64,000 nucleotides of DNA from Lepisosteus oculatus (GCF_040954835.1 NC_090716.1:2281605-2345604), one strand, 5' to 3'; shown: positions 12,031 through 64,000, counted from the first letter of the stretch. Notes: generated by a model from the letters alone, not told the origin. Made by a program: numbers and translations.

Positions 12031-12596
12031 CAGCAGCCATATCGCCCTGCAGGTCCCAGCTGGCAGCCCCACTGGAGCTCAGCAGTGTGAGCCTGGTCAG
12101 TACCTGGATGGGAGACCTCCTGGGAAAAACTAAGGTTGCTGCTGGAAGAGGTGTTAGTGGGGCCAGCAGGGGGCGCTCACCCTGCGGTCTGTGTGGGTCC
12201 TAATGCCCCAGTATAGTGACGGGGACACTATACTGTAAAAAGACACCGTCCTTTGATGAGATGTAAAACCGAGGTCCTGACTCTCTATGGCCATTAACAA
12301 TCCCAGGGTGTTTCTCGAAAAGAGTAGGGGTGTAACCCTGGTGTCCTGGCCAAATTTCCCCCTGGCCTTTACCAGTCATGGCCTCCTAATAACCCCCATC
12401 TCTGAACTGGCTTCATCACTCTGCTCTCCTCCCCACTGAGAGCTGGTGTGTGTGAGAGGACTGGAGCATCATCCAGGTGGGGCTGCACACTGGTGGGGGT
12501 GGGGGTGGGGGTGGAGGGGATCCCCAATACCTGTAAAGCGCTTTAGGTGGAGTGTCCAGAAAAGTGCTATATAAGTGTAAGCAATTATTAATTATG
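12031..12596 (+). repeat. 5S-rRNA-derived SINE, copy b (near full length)
   Basis: This is the most complete copy. The head 'cagccatatcgccctgc' corresponds to the 5' part of 5S rRNA. 'agctcagcagtgtgagcctgg' and 'cagtacctggatgggaga' then match the 5S internal-promoter region. A long unique body follows, and the 3' tail ends 'gctatataagtgtaagcaat' plus an AT-rich end. It serves as the reference for the other copies. Confidence 0.9.
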
Positions 12597-13227
12597 ATTT
12601 TCACAGTTATTGACAGTTATTTTCACAATTGTTTTATTTATTATTTTTACATATTTTTACTCCTGTTTAAGGAGGATACAACAGTGAGATTGTTTTGAAG
12701 AACCCGGGAAGGAGAAGGAATGAAAGGCTACACTGGGACAACAGCCTCCTTATCTCTGCCCAGTCCACAGTCCCAGTCTCTCTCTTCACCCCTCAGCTGG
12801 AGGCTGGAGTCTGTTGCTCCGGAGTATGCAAACTACAGCCTGTGGAAATTTTGGTACTATGCAAAATCACGAGGAAACATCCCTGTTTGGCAACACTTAA
12901 CCCCTGAAAAAAAGGGTATGTACAGCACAAGCGCCTGTATAAACTAGTGACGCTCTGAGACTGCAAACCTGCAGGTGCTTTGCAAGGTGCAAACAAGTTA
13001 GGCATCACTAAGAAACTCGCATCACAACCCTACTGACACCGAGGTACTTTGTGCTGTATGTGCTCCAAGACATGCATTTTAAGCAAGGTTATTTGAACAG
13101 ATTGCCTGAAAATACCTCTCACGACAAACAAATGCAAAAAGAAAAAAGAAAAACGGGAGAAATGGGTCTGTTAATTCTTTCATCAGGGTAATGGAGGGCG
13201 GTCTCACAGCAACCCCGCAAAAAAAAT

Positions 13228-13778
13228 AATTCTTACACTTATATAGCGCTTTCCTGAACCCTCCATTCAGAGCTCTTTACAGGTCATGGGGATCCCCTCC
13301 ACCCCCACCAGTGTGCAGCCCCCCCTGGATGATGCTCCAGTCCCCTCACACACACCAGCTCTCAGTGGGGAGGAGAGCAGAGTGATGAAGCCAGTTCAGA
13401 GAGGGGGGTTATCAGGAGGCCATGACTGGTAAAGACCAGGGGGAAATTTGGCCAGGACACAGGGGTAACACCCCTACTCTTCTCGAGAGACACCCTGGGA
13501 TTCTTAATGACAGGACCTCAGAGAGTCAGGACCTCAGTTTTACATCTTATCTGAAGGACGACACTTTTTTACAGTATAGTGTCCATATTATCATACTGGG
13601 GCATCAGGACCCACACAGACCGCAGGGTGATCGCCCCCTGCTGGCCCCACTAACACCTCTTCCAGCAGCAGCCTCAGCTTTCCCAGGAGTCTCCCATCCA
13701 GGTACTGACCAGGTTCACACTGCTAAGCTCCAGTGGGGCTGCCAGCTGGGAGCTGCAGGGTGACGTGGCTGCTGGAGA
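13228..13778 (-). repeat. 5S-rRNA-derived SINE, copy c (minus)
   Basis: Near-full-length copy in reverse orientation. It runs from the tail 'cttacacttatatagcgctt' at 13232 through 'gagtctcccatccaggtact' (complement of the 5S box C region, near 13690) to the 5S head near 13775. Confidence 0.9.
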
Positions 13779-14559
13779 GCCCTATCGGACAGCTGAGCTA
13801 AAGGGAATGTAAAGACATTGGCACAAGCGGTTTACGTACTTACACACAAGCCACTCTTCTTAAGGGCGGACTGTGAGATTACCTGTTGAGCACAATTCGA
13901 CCCTGGGACCCTGACACTGCCTGTACTTGACCATATCATCCAGATGTCACTATTTGTATATCCACTTCTTCATCATCAGACAGACACGTGTTCCTGGTGT
14001 GTGTGGTAGTAACGCAGAACCTGCCCTGGACCAGGACATAGGGCGGGGCTGCACTTTGGACAGGTTTATTGCAGGACACACACACATGGGGAAAATTGAA
14101 AGAAACCATTTAATACAGACAGCAGGCATTTCGAAGGAGTCAAAAGCACAGGGTGTATCCCACTTTGACTTCAAATGGTAAACACCACTGTCTGTAATTG
14201 AACTCAGGACACCCAAGAGCTAAAATCATTAATAAAACAATAGCTTTCGGAATATCATCAGGTTTGTATTATCAAAAGTGACAAACATAAGCTGTTAAAT
14301 GCAGTCATAATATGATTTTTTCCAAATATAAACAAGCAGATATACTGTAGACACAACGTATCCAGGTAAAGATTTAGATGTGTTTATTTGATTAGGAAAT
14401 ATACTTTAAAAAGTTTTTTTTTTTTGGGGGTGTCAAACATTTATGGCATTGCGCAAAGGCAATGTTTCAGAAATCAGAGTTTAAAAAATTCCTAAAACTG
14501 ATGTTTACATCGTGATGACTGGCATTCACTTTATAAAAGGCCAATGGCATTATGGTCTA

Positions 14560-15100
14560 CTAGTGCAACGATGCAATATCCGAGCGTACCTCACCTATTC
14601 CGAAAGCCAGCAAGACAACATCGCTTTCTAGGCGTCGCGTTCGGCTGAAATATGTTTGTTATGGGAAAGCAAGTTCGCCGAGCAGTTCGGATCGCTGGGG
14701 GTGAGCGCGGCACAATTCAGTCCGATCATTCGTACGCAGTGCAATGCAATATCCAATTTCAAGAGTCAATGATTGACAACTGCGAGTTAGCCTCGGTGCT
14801 CTCTGTAGAGAGAGGGAGAGAGAGAGACGGAGCGAGAGGGAGAAAACAGACTGTGTAACCATTTGACTTCCGTCTTATCCCGCGCAAGCAGAGAGCTGTA
14901 ATGATCCATGCGTGATCATATGGTCTGGCGACCTGCGATGGGCTGTGTGCTTTTTTTTTTCCTGCACTATGGGAAATGAACGGGCACGCCAAGACCGCAG
15001 TCTGAAGCATGAAGATTGGTAAACCGGGACTACAGAGAAACCAACCTACTGCGCCCGTCGAACAGCGTTGCATTGCAGAGTTAAAGTGAGTCGACAACAG
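14560..15100 (+). promoter_or_regulatory. GAS2: CpG-rich patch, candidate GAS2 promoter or first exon
   Basis: CpG dinucleotides are clustered at about 14575-14960 (e.g. 'aggcgtcgcgttcggctg' and 'ttcgccgagcagttcggatc'), in contrast to the CpG-poor flanks. GAS2 coding exon 1 has a splice acceptor just 18 nt before its ATG, so at least one upstream non-coding exon must exist, and this is the best candidate location between the two divergent genes. Possible donors are GGG|GTGAGC near 14700 and AAA|GTGAGT near 15085. Without RNA data this remains inference. Confidence 0.35.
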
Positions 15101-15139
15101 CGCGAGACACAGAGGGTGCAAAAATACGGGGGGCGGAGT

Positions 15140-17420
15140 GGGGTGCATGGGGTATGTACGGACTGTAACTGATTTGTTGTTTTCTAAGTCCTAGACTGAT
15201 TGCTGTCCCAATTAAATCTGTGCAAATTCCAATCAGTATTGTAGTTGCTGAGGTGGTAGTAATAACAAGGATTTCATTCAGGTGTTTGTCTTTAGAAAAG
15301 GTGAATGTGTAGTGCACCAGATATTTTAACTCCAGCACCAGTTGAAGTCGGCACACTGGATTCTTTTGAAATGCCAGCAGCCGTTTTTGTAATGAGTTGG
15401 TGGACTGAACTCCTCATCCACTGCCGGTGAGATATAGGTTGGATTTAGGTCTTCGCAGGTGAAACTTTCCGAGAAGGTTTTGCTGAGGTCGCCTTTTGTG
15501 AGAGGCCAACTCCTAAAACAAGATGCCCCTGATGTCAACCGATTCTGTAAGTCTAATATTTCTGAGCGAGGACAGGGATGAGGCACACATCAGTGTATCT
15601 AAGAGCAAAGACAACATAGAGCAGTACTTTCATCTGAAAAAAAGCAAACTTGCAGTGGAGGATGTTTGAATAGAGTGCAGGAGAACCATTCTTAAAATCT
15701 AGTTTTTCTTTCTCTGGAGTTATACAACCCAACCGAAGCACACTGTCCTCAAAACCTTGGACCAATCTGCTGAGGCTCTATTTATCTGGAAGATTAGGTT
15801 ACAGTCCTAAAGTCCCAGGGAGGCAGTGTGATTTTCAAAAGAGTACAGAGTAAGAATCAGGTTGCAAAATGATCTTCATAGCCTAATTTTAAGTAACTAT
15901 ATCTCTATAACTCTGTTCTTTTTAAAAGGTTTGGCAACTGGGCACACATGTTATATAAACCCCCTTTGTAAATGTCAGGACTGCATTGACTTAATTAGAG
16001 TTTTTAAAATCACTTTGATACATAATTGCCTTTTTTTCCTCTTCTGGCGACCATGCTGATCATGGCTTGATCTGAACCTCAGGAAGTAAAAATTAAACTT
16101 GGCTACGGCTTTTTGATTAAAATACCTCCACCTTGGAGAGTCTTCTCTTTATATTGAGGTATAATTATGCTACATGGCACACAAGCACCATATCACAGCC
16201 CCAGCTGGTTTTCGAATCAGTGTTCAGCATAAACACTGGCCTGCAGTTTTCTGTTTTACCCCCAGTTTGCCAGGGTGGGTAGTCTAGTGGGTACCTTTTG
16301 TGATAAATTAGAAATCAAACTCTTCAAACCTCTTTTGAAGAGACACAGACACAGAACAAGGCAGCTACCCTGTATACACACCACTGGAGTGAATAGTCTT
16401 CGCTATTAATATTCTCTTGGCTGACTCCTCAAAGTTTCTGGCAATGATGGGAAAATTGCTATTGCATTGCAAGGTTACCAAAGCCAGAACTTTTACATAA
16501 CCTTAGATCTCACACCACACTCGTGTGACCATATTGTTACAAATAATCTCCCCCTTTTTATTTGTGATGCACCTCAAAGCTATACTTCAGTACATCGAAC
16601 TGTGCAAGCAGTATCATTTAGTTGTAATCTGTTCTGTCAGATGAAATGAAGCCTTCTGTGGTGTTCCAATTTATATTGTACATTTTTTATTCCAATAAGC
16701 CGGATCTACCTGTTATTTTTGTATGTGGCTAAGAAGACAATTTATGTAAAGTTTATTTGCATTGCAAATACCCTAGTAGGTGTGGTCTGTGTCATTTGGT
16801 CATGTCTTATGCTACTTAAGGCAGCTGAAGGTCAAAATATGGAAAAGCTCCAAATAGTGCAGATTTTGCAGAGTGTAATTCTATTCCATAACACTGCGTT
16901 TTGTACTTTTCAGAGTCTTGCTTTCATCTCACTGATGAGATGTTATATTCTCATTCTTATCTGGGGGTATTTTTCATCCGATTGGACTAGAATCTCACCT
17001 GAATTACAGGTGTGTCAGGCAAGGGGGCAGCTACAATGGCTCTCTGTCACGAGGCTCTGGCTTGCTAAGCACTTATTTCCATTCATAAAATTGAAAGACG
17101 ATCAATGGCTTGGAGCGAGCAAAGTGGAACTGATGGGCCACTAGCGCAGATCAGTCTTACGGCCACTGCAGCAGCTGATACTGTAGAAAACTGGTAGAAT
17201 CTGCCAGCTGCGGTGGAGCATATTGATCAGTGCATGAAAACTGCCCTGTCACTCCATCAGGCCCACTGCTGCCCAGGCCCATCAGTGAAAACAGGAACAG
17301 ATGAGCTTAAATTAAAAGGGTTTTGATTACAAACCGAAGGAAGAAAGGTGAGTCGGGTGGGTTTGACAGCCATTTGGATGTGCAAAGTATTCACTATTTA
17401 ATGCAATCCTATCATGCAAT
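15140..17420. other. Intergenic or GAS2 5' intron, nothing recognised
   Basis: AT-rich sequence with no recognised gene, RNA or repeat. If the GAS2 first exon is near 14.6 kb this is intronic. Confidence 0.4.
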
Positions 17421-17435
17421 GATGTTGTATTTATC

Positions 17436-18270
17436 TATCAATCAATCAATCAAGGTTTATTTATCAATGCACAAACAGTACAGCATACAGTACAACGGTG
17501 TTGTCGGCAATGACATGCGTGGTCCGTGAGCTCGTTTAGAGGGATGTGTTCTCTGTGACAGTAGGGCAGGCCCATACCTCCAACTCCAGCCAAACTCAAT
17601 ATTAATTGAATCCCTGTGTTAAGAAGTGTTTTCACTGTCTAAAGAGTCTTGAGCAGGTATCAAAAGACAGTCAGGGAGGGACGGAGCAGGTCTGAATTCA
17701 GGGGCAGTTCATTCTACTACTGATGGGCAGGGGTGAGAGCGAAGACAGAGAAGCAGGAAGAAGTCCGGTAGGAGAGGAGGGCTGGAGAGAGCAGGAGAGG
17801 GACGACATGGGACGGAAGACGGCTTGGAGCAGCATGGCTGAGACAGCAGTAGGCAAGGACTGAGGTTTGGATTTGGATGGAGTTGGCGGTAGGAAGCCAG
17901 TTCAGAGATTTAGAGATGCAGAGTTGCATGAGAAAAGCATCGAAACGATGGTGTGCTGGAGGACATTACAGCAGCCTGGAGGCTAGTGTACCTCTAGAAG
18001 AGACTCTGGACTACGAGCTCTGTAGAAGACGTGTCGGGAACATGCCAGACAAGATGAGTGCTGGGAGCATGAGAGGGGGGCATCGGGGCAGTCGCTGAGG
18101 GGCAGGGGAGGAGGGCGAGAGGGTGATGGAGACAGGAGGTCAAGAGTTTGACAAGATGAAGGGAGGAGAAGAAAGTTGGAAAGAAGAGGCTGAGGTTATG
18201 CTAATGGAAGAGGAGACGACTGTGGGACAGGCAGAGGTAAGGAGGTCAGTTGTGATGGGGAAACACCTCA
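17436..18270. repeat. Degenerate purine-rich interspersed repeat
   Basis: After a short ATCA run (17436-17453) and 'aaggtttatttatcaatgca', the sequence becomes a long G/A-rich stretch with phrases such as 'gtaggaagccagttcagaga' and 'gaggacattacagcagcctgg'. These resemble decayed fish LINE 3' regions. No coding capacity remains and the family is not certain. Confidence 0.4.
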
Positions 18271-18279
18271 GCGGGGTCT

Positions 18280-19580
18280 TCACAGCTTGGGACAGCCCAT
18301 GATCTGTCCAGGCCCCTGCCAGCAGCTCCACTGCTGGGCTGTGCCGGGTCTGGCCTTAATAACCGAAGCAGGAAAAGTTGCTCTATGGGGGCAGAAAGGT
18401 GAGCACCCCAGGATGTGAAAGTTTACTTTCCCACTAGTAGCTGAAATACCAGGACTTGAGGGCAAATACACAGGAGCTGTTAAAACTGGCAACGCCGAAC
18501 TGTACACGCCACCACCGTGACTCTCTGCCAGGGGTCAGGCTCAAAGGTCACGGGCCATGCTGAGTTAATACTGCCCAGGTCTGTCTCATGAAAGGGACTT
18601 GAATCGCCAAGGGGTCGGTTGCCTTCTTAAAGGTAAATAAGTGGGTCCAACGTGCTTATGAGCCTCACTGCCTTTGAAGAGCTGGCTCTGGAAAGTTTCC
18701 GTCTGAAGTGGGACATTTATAGTATTTGTCTTGATTTTGGGCCAGGTCAGATTTTGTTTCTGTATGAGTTTCGATGCCGGTGCTTCAATGTCAGCTCCCT
18801 CTGGGAAGCTGGATTTCTTTCGTGACACAAAAACATGGAAGGTTGCAGACATGGGTATTGACTCCATGGGTCTGACACAGGCTTATTCACAAATGTATTG
18901 TACAGTATAGCTAATATTGTCGGGTTCGGCTTCCCTTACTTTTAAATTACGCTTCTATCGAACACTGAATTGAACCAGCTGGTGATGCTACATCCTGATT
19001 CTTGACAAATTCAAGTCAGCTTTAGACCGACAGGCTTAAAGCAAGACAATGGATTTTTATATCCGTTAACAAACGTTACACACACACGGACATTTGAAAT
19101 GTCGCTCTCTTGACATTAGGAAACAAACTCAACTTCTGAAATCTAAATGAGTCCTGCAAGGTTTGTCGTTTTACAGCTAGAACTCAAAGCTGAGTTTGGC
19201 ATCACAGCTCTGCGGTTTTCTGATCTTATACTGTACATTATTTTTCCTGTTTCCAAGGTAGAATTCTGCTATAATCTCAGGGGTGTTTTTTTTTACCAGG
19301 ACTCCCCTTAGCAGTGCAGGAGTCGTGTGGCTGAAATATCCTGTTGCCTGTTGTTTGCTTTTTACAGCTGCGATCAGGTCAGGGTGAATTAACTGAGGTC
19401 TCCCCAGGTCTCGCAGGCCCCTTTGTTTGATCTGATATCTTCCCCCGGTGATATTATTGTCAAAATAATTCTCATTAAACAGGAAAGAGTCTGTTTCTTT
19501 GCGTTTTACAATGCCCTCAAGCCTGGACGATCTGACAATTCAGTTTGACGTTACTACTTTTTTATGTGGGGGCAGGGTGA
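18280..19580. other. Non-coding stretch, nothing recognised
   Basis: No gene or repeat family is recognisable. Ordinary AT-rich sequence. Confidence 0.4.
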
Positions 19581-19760
19581 CATCATGGGTGAGCCTTTGC
19601 ACTCCTGACTGACGGGATGTGGGTTCGAGTCCCTGCTGCAGACACTGGTGTTGTACTGTGAGTGAGGTTCTCTACCCCAGGTGCTCCAGTCCTCCCAGCT
19701 GTAGGACTGGAGGGGGGAGTCACATAATCTCTAGACCACTTAACACTTAACACTACAGAA
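19575..19760 (+). repeat. Second tRNA-like SINE family, copy 1
   Basis: A B-box-like GGTTCGAGTCCC at 19621-19632 is followed by 'agacactggtgttgtactgtgagtgaggttc'-type sequence, which recurs at 63230-63440. Two shared copies with a tRNA-like box suggest a SINE family distinct from the one at 38090. Confidence 0.55.
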
Positions 19761-19764
19761 ACCA

Positions 19765-21330
19765 GATTCTCCTCTGGCCCGATGGGCTTGCTGGGGCTCT
19801 GGAATAGACCTGATCTTTTTTTTGCTTTTAATATTAGACCTTTGTTTTTGAACCCTACACAACGGGCAGCTGCACTTGATGAGACAGCAATGTACTGGCT
19901 TGAAATGTCAAGAGACAGGTCTCCCTGTCCTCTTCTCAAGGAAAGTAATCTGCTCATTCAGCAGTTTCAGAGGCGAGGAGACGGGAGGAAGGTTAAATCG
20001 ATCCAGTTAATTTAGTGACCCCCGCTGGCCTCTTGAATAAAGGCTTGCGGAAAATATAGGAACGTGGCCTTCGGGGTCACAGCTGGGGACTCTGGCAAGG
20101 ACCTTGTAGAACGGGGGTGTCCAGTCCTGGTCCCGGAGGTCCAGTCGGTATTTTAGAGCTCGTTAAAGCAGAGGTGCTGGTCGAACCGAGTCAACTCCTC
20201 GCCCTGTTAGAAACCGAGGCGCCCGAGTCCAGTTTCATGCAGGTTCTCCTAAATGGGACACAGAGCTGTGCAACCACAGCAAAGCCCGTCCAGCAGCTCC
20301 AGCCCTGCCTGGAGTTAGCAGAGCTGGGGAGACCTGCAGTCTCAGAGGCCCGGCCGGATGAGGACAGGACATCGTGGGCGGACAGGCAGGGGGACAGAGT
20401 CCGCCATCTGAGAGCTGTCACATTTACCCCCTGTGGCCGTAGTAGCAGGGCTGCCACCTAGTGGGGGGGAGACAAAGGAAGGACAGGAACACTGGAGGGC
20501 TGTGGCAAAGACAGGGCTGGCTCCCAGCTGAGACAACATACAGTACGTGAGCATTCTGCAGGAGCAGCGTTTACTGCTCAGACATGTGGGTCCTGCAAAT
20601 ATTTTGCTTGCCATTAACTGACCCGGGACATGTGGTGTAACAGATCACGAGCGTCATCCATTTCCAGGAGGTTCCTTGTATATTTGGAGAAGGCCGATAG
20701 AAAAGACGCATTGTTGTCTGCAGGAACATGCAAGACAAGGGGCTGGGCCGTTTTCTACGTTTTTGAACAAATGAGTAATGAATGCGTGCACTGTCAGTGA
20801 CACTGCAGGTACAGTTTGTGAGAGGCATTCACCTGCTCGTGTTCTCGAGCACGCTTAAAAATTAAGTGCTGGCGTTGAAGGGGAATACATTAGTTGGATT
20901 GGTGCTTCACAATAATTTAAAAGTATTTTTGACTTTTCCAGAAAAGAATGCCAGTTTGGTATACTGTCTTAATCTGCACACATCGTGCAGTAATGGTAGC
21001 ACAGCAGTGGTTTCTCTGTGGCTTTAGTTACGTTATTAGCAGATGTGTCTACTGCATAATAACATTTGGAGGACAAAAATGCACTGTTCATCTGATATGC
21101 ATTGATCAGCTGAAAAAATGCTCGCACACATATGCTGTACATGATTTTGATGGAAGCTAATCTTATGTACATAATTGCACTGGAACATTATCACACTTTT
21201 CCCTTAGTTCTCCAGTCTAAAAATATCTGAATCTTCGGGAAAGGCAGTTAAGAACACAGCTGACTGAACTGCTTCCCAGTTTTTTGCTGTCACGATGCCC
21301 CAGAGGCCCCATGGACACTGCTTAGAAATC
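19765..21330. other. Non-coding stretch, one possible repeat
   Basis: Around 20108-20190 'gtccagtcctggtcccggag' resembles a common fish DNA-transposon end, but it is too diverged to call. Otherwise nothing is recognised. Confidence 0.3.
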
Positions 21331-21995
21331 CTTTCTAACTGATCCCAACAAGCAGACACCCCTCTTTCTAACTGATCCCAACAAGCAGGCACCCCTCTTT
21401 CTAACTGATCCCAACAAGCAGGCACCCCTGTTTCTAACTGAGACAAACACGCAGACACCCCTGTTTCTAACTGATACAAACACACAGGCACCCCTGTTTC
21501 TAACTGATACAAACACACAGGCACCCCTGTTTCTAACTGATACAAACATGCAGACACCCCTCTTTCTAGCTGATCCCAACAAGCAGGCACCCCTGTTTCT
21601 AACTGATACAAACAAGCAGACACCCCTGTTTCTAACTGATACAAACACACAGGCACCCCTGTTTCTAACTGATCCCAACAAGCAGACACCCCTGTTTCTA
21701 ACTGATCCCAACAAGCAGACACCCCTGTTTCTAACTGATCCCAACAAACAGACACCCCTGTTTCTAACTGATCCCAACAAGCAGACACCCCTGTTTCTAA
21801 CTGATCCCAACAAGCAGACACCCCTGTTTCTAACTGATCCCAACATGCAGGCACCCCTGTTTCTAACTGAGACAAACAAACAGACACCCCTGTTTCTTAC
21901 TGATACAAACACGCAGACACCCCTCTTTCTAACTGATCCCAACAAGCAGACACCCCTGTTTCTAACTGATACAAACAAGCAGACACCCCTCTTTC
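21331..21995. repeat. 33-bp minisatellite, about 20 units
   Basis: Tandem 33-bp unit (consensus begins 'tttctaactgatcccaaca') with point variants such as 'gatccc'/'gatacaaa' and 'cagaca'/'caggca'. Because 33 is divisible by three, open frames run through it on both strands (11-residue repeat TDPNKQTPLFL on plus). These frames have no family resemblance and are not called as genes. Confidence 0.95.
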
Positions 21996-21999
21996 AACA

Positions 22000-24244
22000 G
22001 CCCTGAGGACCACAGGGAAAAGGCGTTCCTTGCTTTCTGCAGATGCAGGGTCATTCAGACCCTCTAAGCTGTACAAATGGTGAGGAATGCTGAAAAGTGC
22101 CTTTGCATTTCCTCGGTCTTGAACCCATTCAGAAAAGTCATTCTCTGGGCTTTTTGTTTGAGAAGTGGTGTTGGGTTACATCACTGTCAGAATGCGCCAA
22201 TGATTTTATATTGCGAGTCATTACATAAGCAGACCGTACCACAGGAATAAGGACACAAAAAGTGCCCTAATTCTGTTCCATTTCACATTCTAGTACCAAG
22301 ACACAAGAGACCTTCACGGATGTGTTATACATAAACATAGCGAGCTACTCCAGCGACATTTTGCAGCATTTTGATTTTATTATTGTATTGTGCATTTTGG
22401 TAGTGCAAACAAAGTATAAAAAAGTTCCTTTGGCTCCAGACGGTTCTGAAATTTGAACACCACAATACAGACAGCTATTACAGTCTGCATCATCATAAAG
22501 ACAGATGAGAATGTGTGCGATCGAAACTGAGGCACAACTCGGGAGACCCCCTATACCCACAGTGAGCAGCTGACACTACAGTTTTTCATAATGGATCCAG
22601 AACTTTTTCATCTGGTATCCAGTTGTTGTTGTGGTTTTGTTTTTTTTATTTGGGGGTGAGGAGTGGGGGGCTGGAGGGTTCTATTTAGCAAAATGATTTT
22701 TGTTTAGTTTGCCGGTGAGACAGGGAGAAGCAAAACGAAGCAAGGGTAACATGCAATATTGCTTTGCACTGCTGAGGTGTTTCACGTTCAGAAAAGCAGC
22801 TCTCAGGAGGAGAAGAAAAGGGCAGGTTCCTTTATACCTCTGCAGGCAGGCAACAATGAGAGGGAAAAGGGGTTTAAATTACTCTGCAGACAGTCCTCAT
22901 CACCTCCACGTCTTTCTTCTCCTTCTGTGTGTGAAATAAACATTCTACTGTACTGTACCAGCTCGCATAAAAAGCCCACTGTTCTCAGCTGGGGATGGGG
23001 AAACAGGAATGCAGCTGTCAGGGGAGTTGAGAAAGTTACATGCCATTAGGTGTGCTGTAAACTATCCTGGGCTGAGCCTGTCTAGGTGCACAATAGCTCT
23101 CAGAGTGGGAGTCTGAGCCGGTCTCTGTCAGCGCACGCAGCTCCCAGCTCTGCAACGCCTGCACCATCGCACAGCGAGGCACCAAAAAAAACGGATTTTG
23201 CTTCATTCGTTTGCCTGCGTACCGGAGAGGTTGGAGCAGCATCGACGCCCTCGCCGACAGGTAACCCAGGCAGATGTGCTGTCCTTCACCGAACTTCGGT
23301 TAACCGTGTTAAGATAGCCTAGCTTTGCTTGTTTCGGACGGTTGCCTATATCTTCAGCAGCACAGCGGGTTGCACAGACAGTGAAGAACGAGGCTGTTCC
23401 TTTGCATGAAAGACCATGTGTTGTTCTCCGAATACGACGCACAGAGAGCCTGAACTGATATTGCTTTGTGTTGTGGTTCTTCTTCACAGTGAGACCGACT
23501 AACAGCCAGATGTTTGTAATCTGGGTGTCAGGATGCAAAATACCATTAAGTGAAAAATGGATTCTGTAGTGATAGATCTAGACCATTGGGAACAGAGATC
23601 TGTGTCTTCACATGACCTCAGATGTTCTCCAAGTTAAACTGCCTGATGGCTTTGAGCAGATCTCCTCAGCCATCTCTCTTCTACGGATATTTGTGAGCAC
23701 GATCGCGGCTGTCGGTGTGAATGAGTTGCAGCGTGTTTTGCGAGTCCTGTCTGCTTCTGGGTGTGTGAGAGGGCAGTGGTATGTCCCTAGTTTCTTGTTC
23801 TCTTTCCTTGTAAGGAGCCCTCAGCGCCATGCTGGTCGGCGTCCGTGCCCGTGGGGCACAATTACAGCATGGGCAGCTGGAGCCCCGGAAAACCTCCTCA
23901 ATGACCCCATGTGCAACACCCCCAGCCATGTCACGCTGGGTAAATCTGGCCAGATGGAGGGGCGATTAAGAACGTTGCTCTTTCTGCTGGGCTGTTTCGG
24001 TTTGCGCGAGAGCCTGTAGCTCGTGCTCGAGACAGTACGTGCCGTACGGAACCGCTGGGAGTCGTGACGATTTTTTCCCGATCCTCCTCGTCCTCCACGC
24101 CAGACCCCGATTCCCACAGCCAGGGCTGAGTGAAACCCAGATCCATCCAGGGAGGATCTGCTGGGAAGTCACTGGGGCCTTGTGAGTGGCCGCTGCCACC
24201 AGAGCCTCCATGCGTACTAAGCTGGTTCCTGTTGTCCTCCCCAG
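22000..24244. other. Non-coding stretch upstream of GAS2 coding exon 1
   Basis: No recognised gene or repeat. It ends in a good 3' splice signal: a branch-like TACTAAG near 24214 and a pyrimidine tract ending CCCCAG at 24244. Confidence 0.4.
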
Positions 24245-24262
24245 GAGTGTGAGCCGGTCGCC

Positions 24263-64000
<39,738 letters not shown>

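Noticed and set aside
12031-12130. Possible 5S rRNA gene
   Set aside because: Only the head of an interspersed element resembles 5S, with many differences and a long unrelated body.
21204-22006. Open frames of 152-227 codons on both strands
   Set aside because: They follow from a 33-bp tandem repeat without stop codons, and the 11-residue repeats match nothing known.

Overview
This is vertebrate nuclear DNA: GT-AG introns, very GC-rich coding exons, CpG islands, and dense interspersed repeats and minisatellites. Two genes are recognisable, FANCF on the minus strand (10103-11176) and GAS2 on the plus strand (coding from 24263 to beyond the window end). The same two genes are divergent neighbours on human 11p14.3, so this is a conserved block. 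The repeat content points to a ray-finned fish: a 5S-rRNA-derived SINE in about ten copies, a tRNA-derived SINE, Kolobok/T2-like TTAA elements, a hAT element, fish-type LINE tails and LTRs. The high GC and single-copy long-intron layout would fit a non-teleost such as a gar or bowfin. That is inference, not shown.

Layout. 1-9860 is intergenic, with SINE and LINE-tail repeats and no supportable gene. 9861-11520 holds FANCF, an intronless gene of 357 codons (374 if an upstream in-frame ATG is used), with a polyadenylation signal and a CpG-rich promoter. 11.5-24.2 kb is the region between the two divergent genes. It contains 5S-SINEs, a CpG-rich patch near 14.6 kb that could be the GAS2 promoter or first non-coding exon, and a 33-bp minisatellite. 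From 24245 to the end is GAS2: seven coding exons at 24263-24407, 30151-30275, 36758-36899, 46352-46415, 49375-49522, 49702-49809 and 63819-64000. Their splice phases agree throughout and give 304 residues with an N-terminal calponin-homology domain and a C-terminal GAR domain. Only about the last ten residues lie outside the window.

The GAS2 introns hold most of the unusual structure. Two related TTAA-flanked inverted-repeat elements lie in opposite orientation on either side of the 64-nt exon 4. One of them has been split by a 2.2-kb, 25-bp-period minisatellite. A 55-bp minisatellite of 12 nearly identical units lies in intron 3. A hAT-type element with an exact 8-bp target duplication lies in intron 4. 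A strong CpG island without a recognised gene lies in intron 6. The long reading frames inside the minisatellites are by-products of repetition, not genes. In the GAS2 product, the residue matching the caspase-cleavage aspartate of mammalian GAS2 is glutamate.

FANCF belongs to the nuclear Fanconi anaemia core complex (DNA crosslink repair). GAS2 is a cytoskeletal actin- and microtubule-associated protein. They are neighbours by ancestry, not partners in a pathway.
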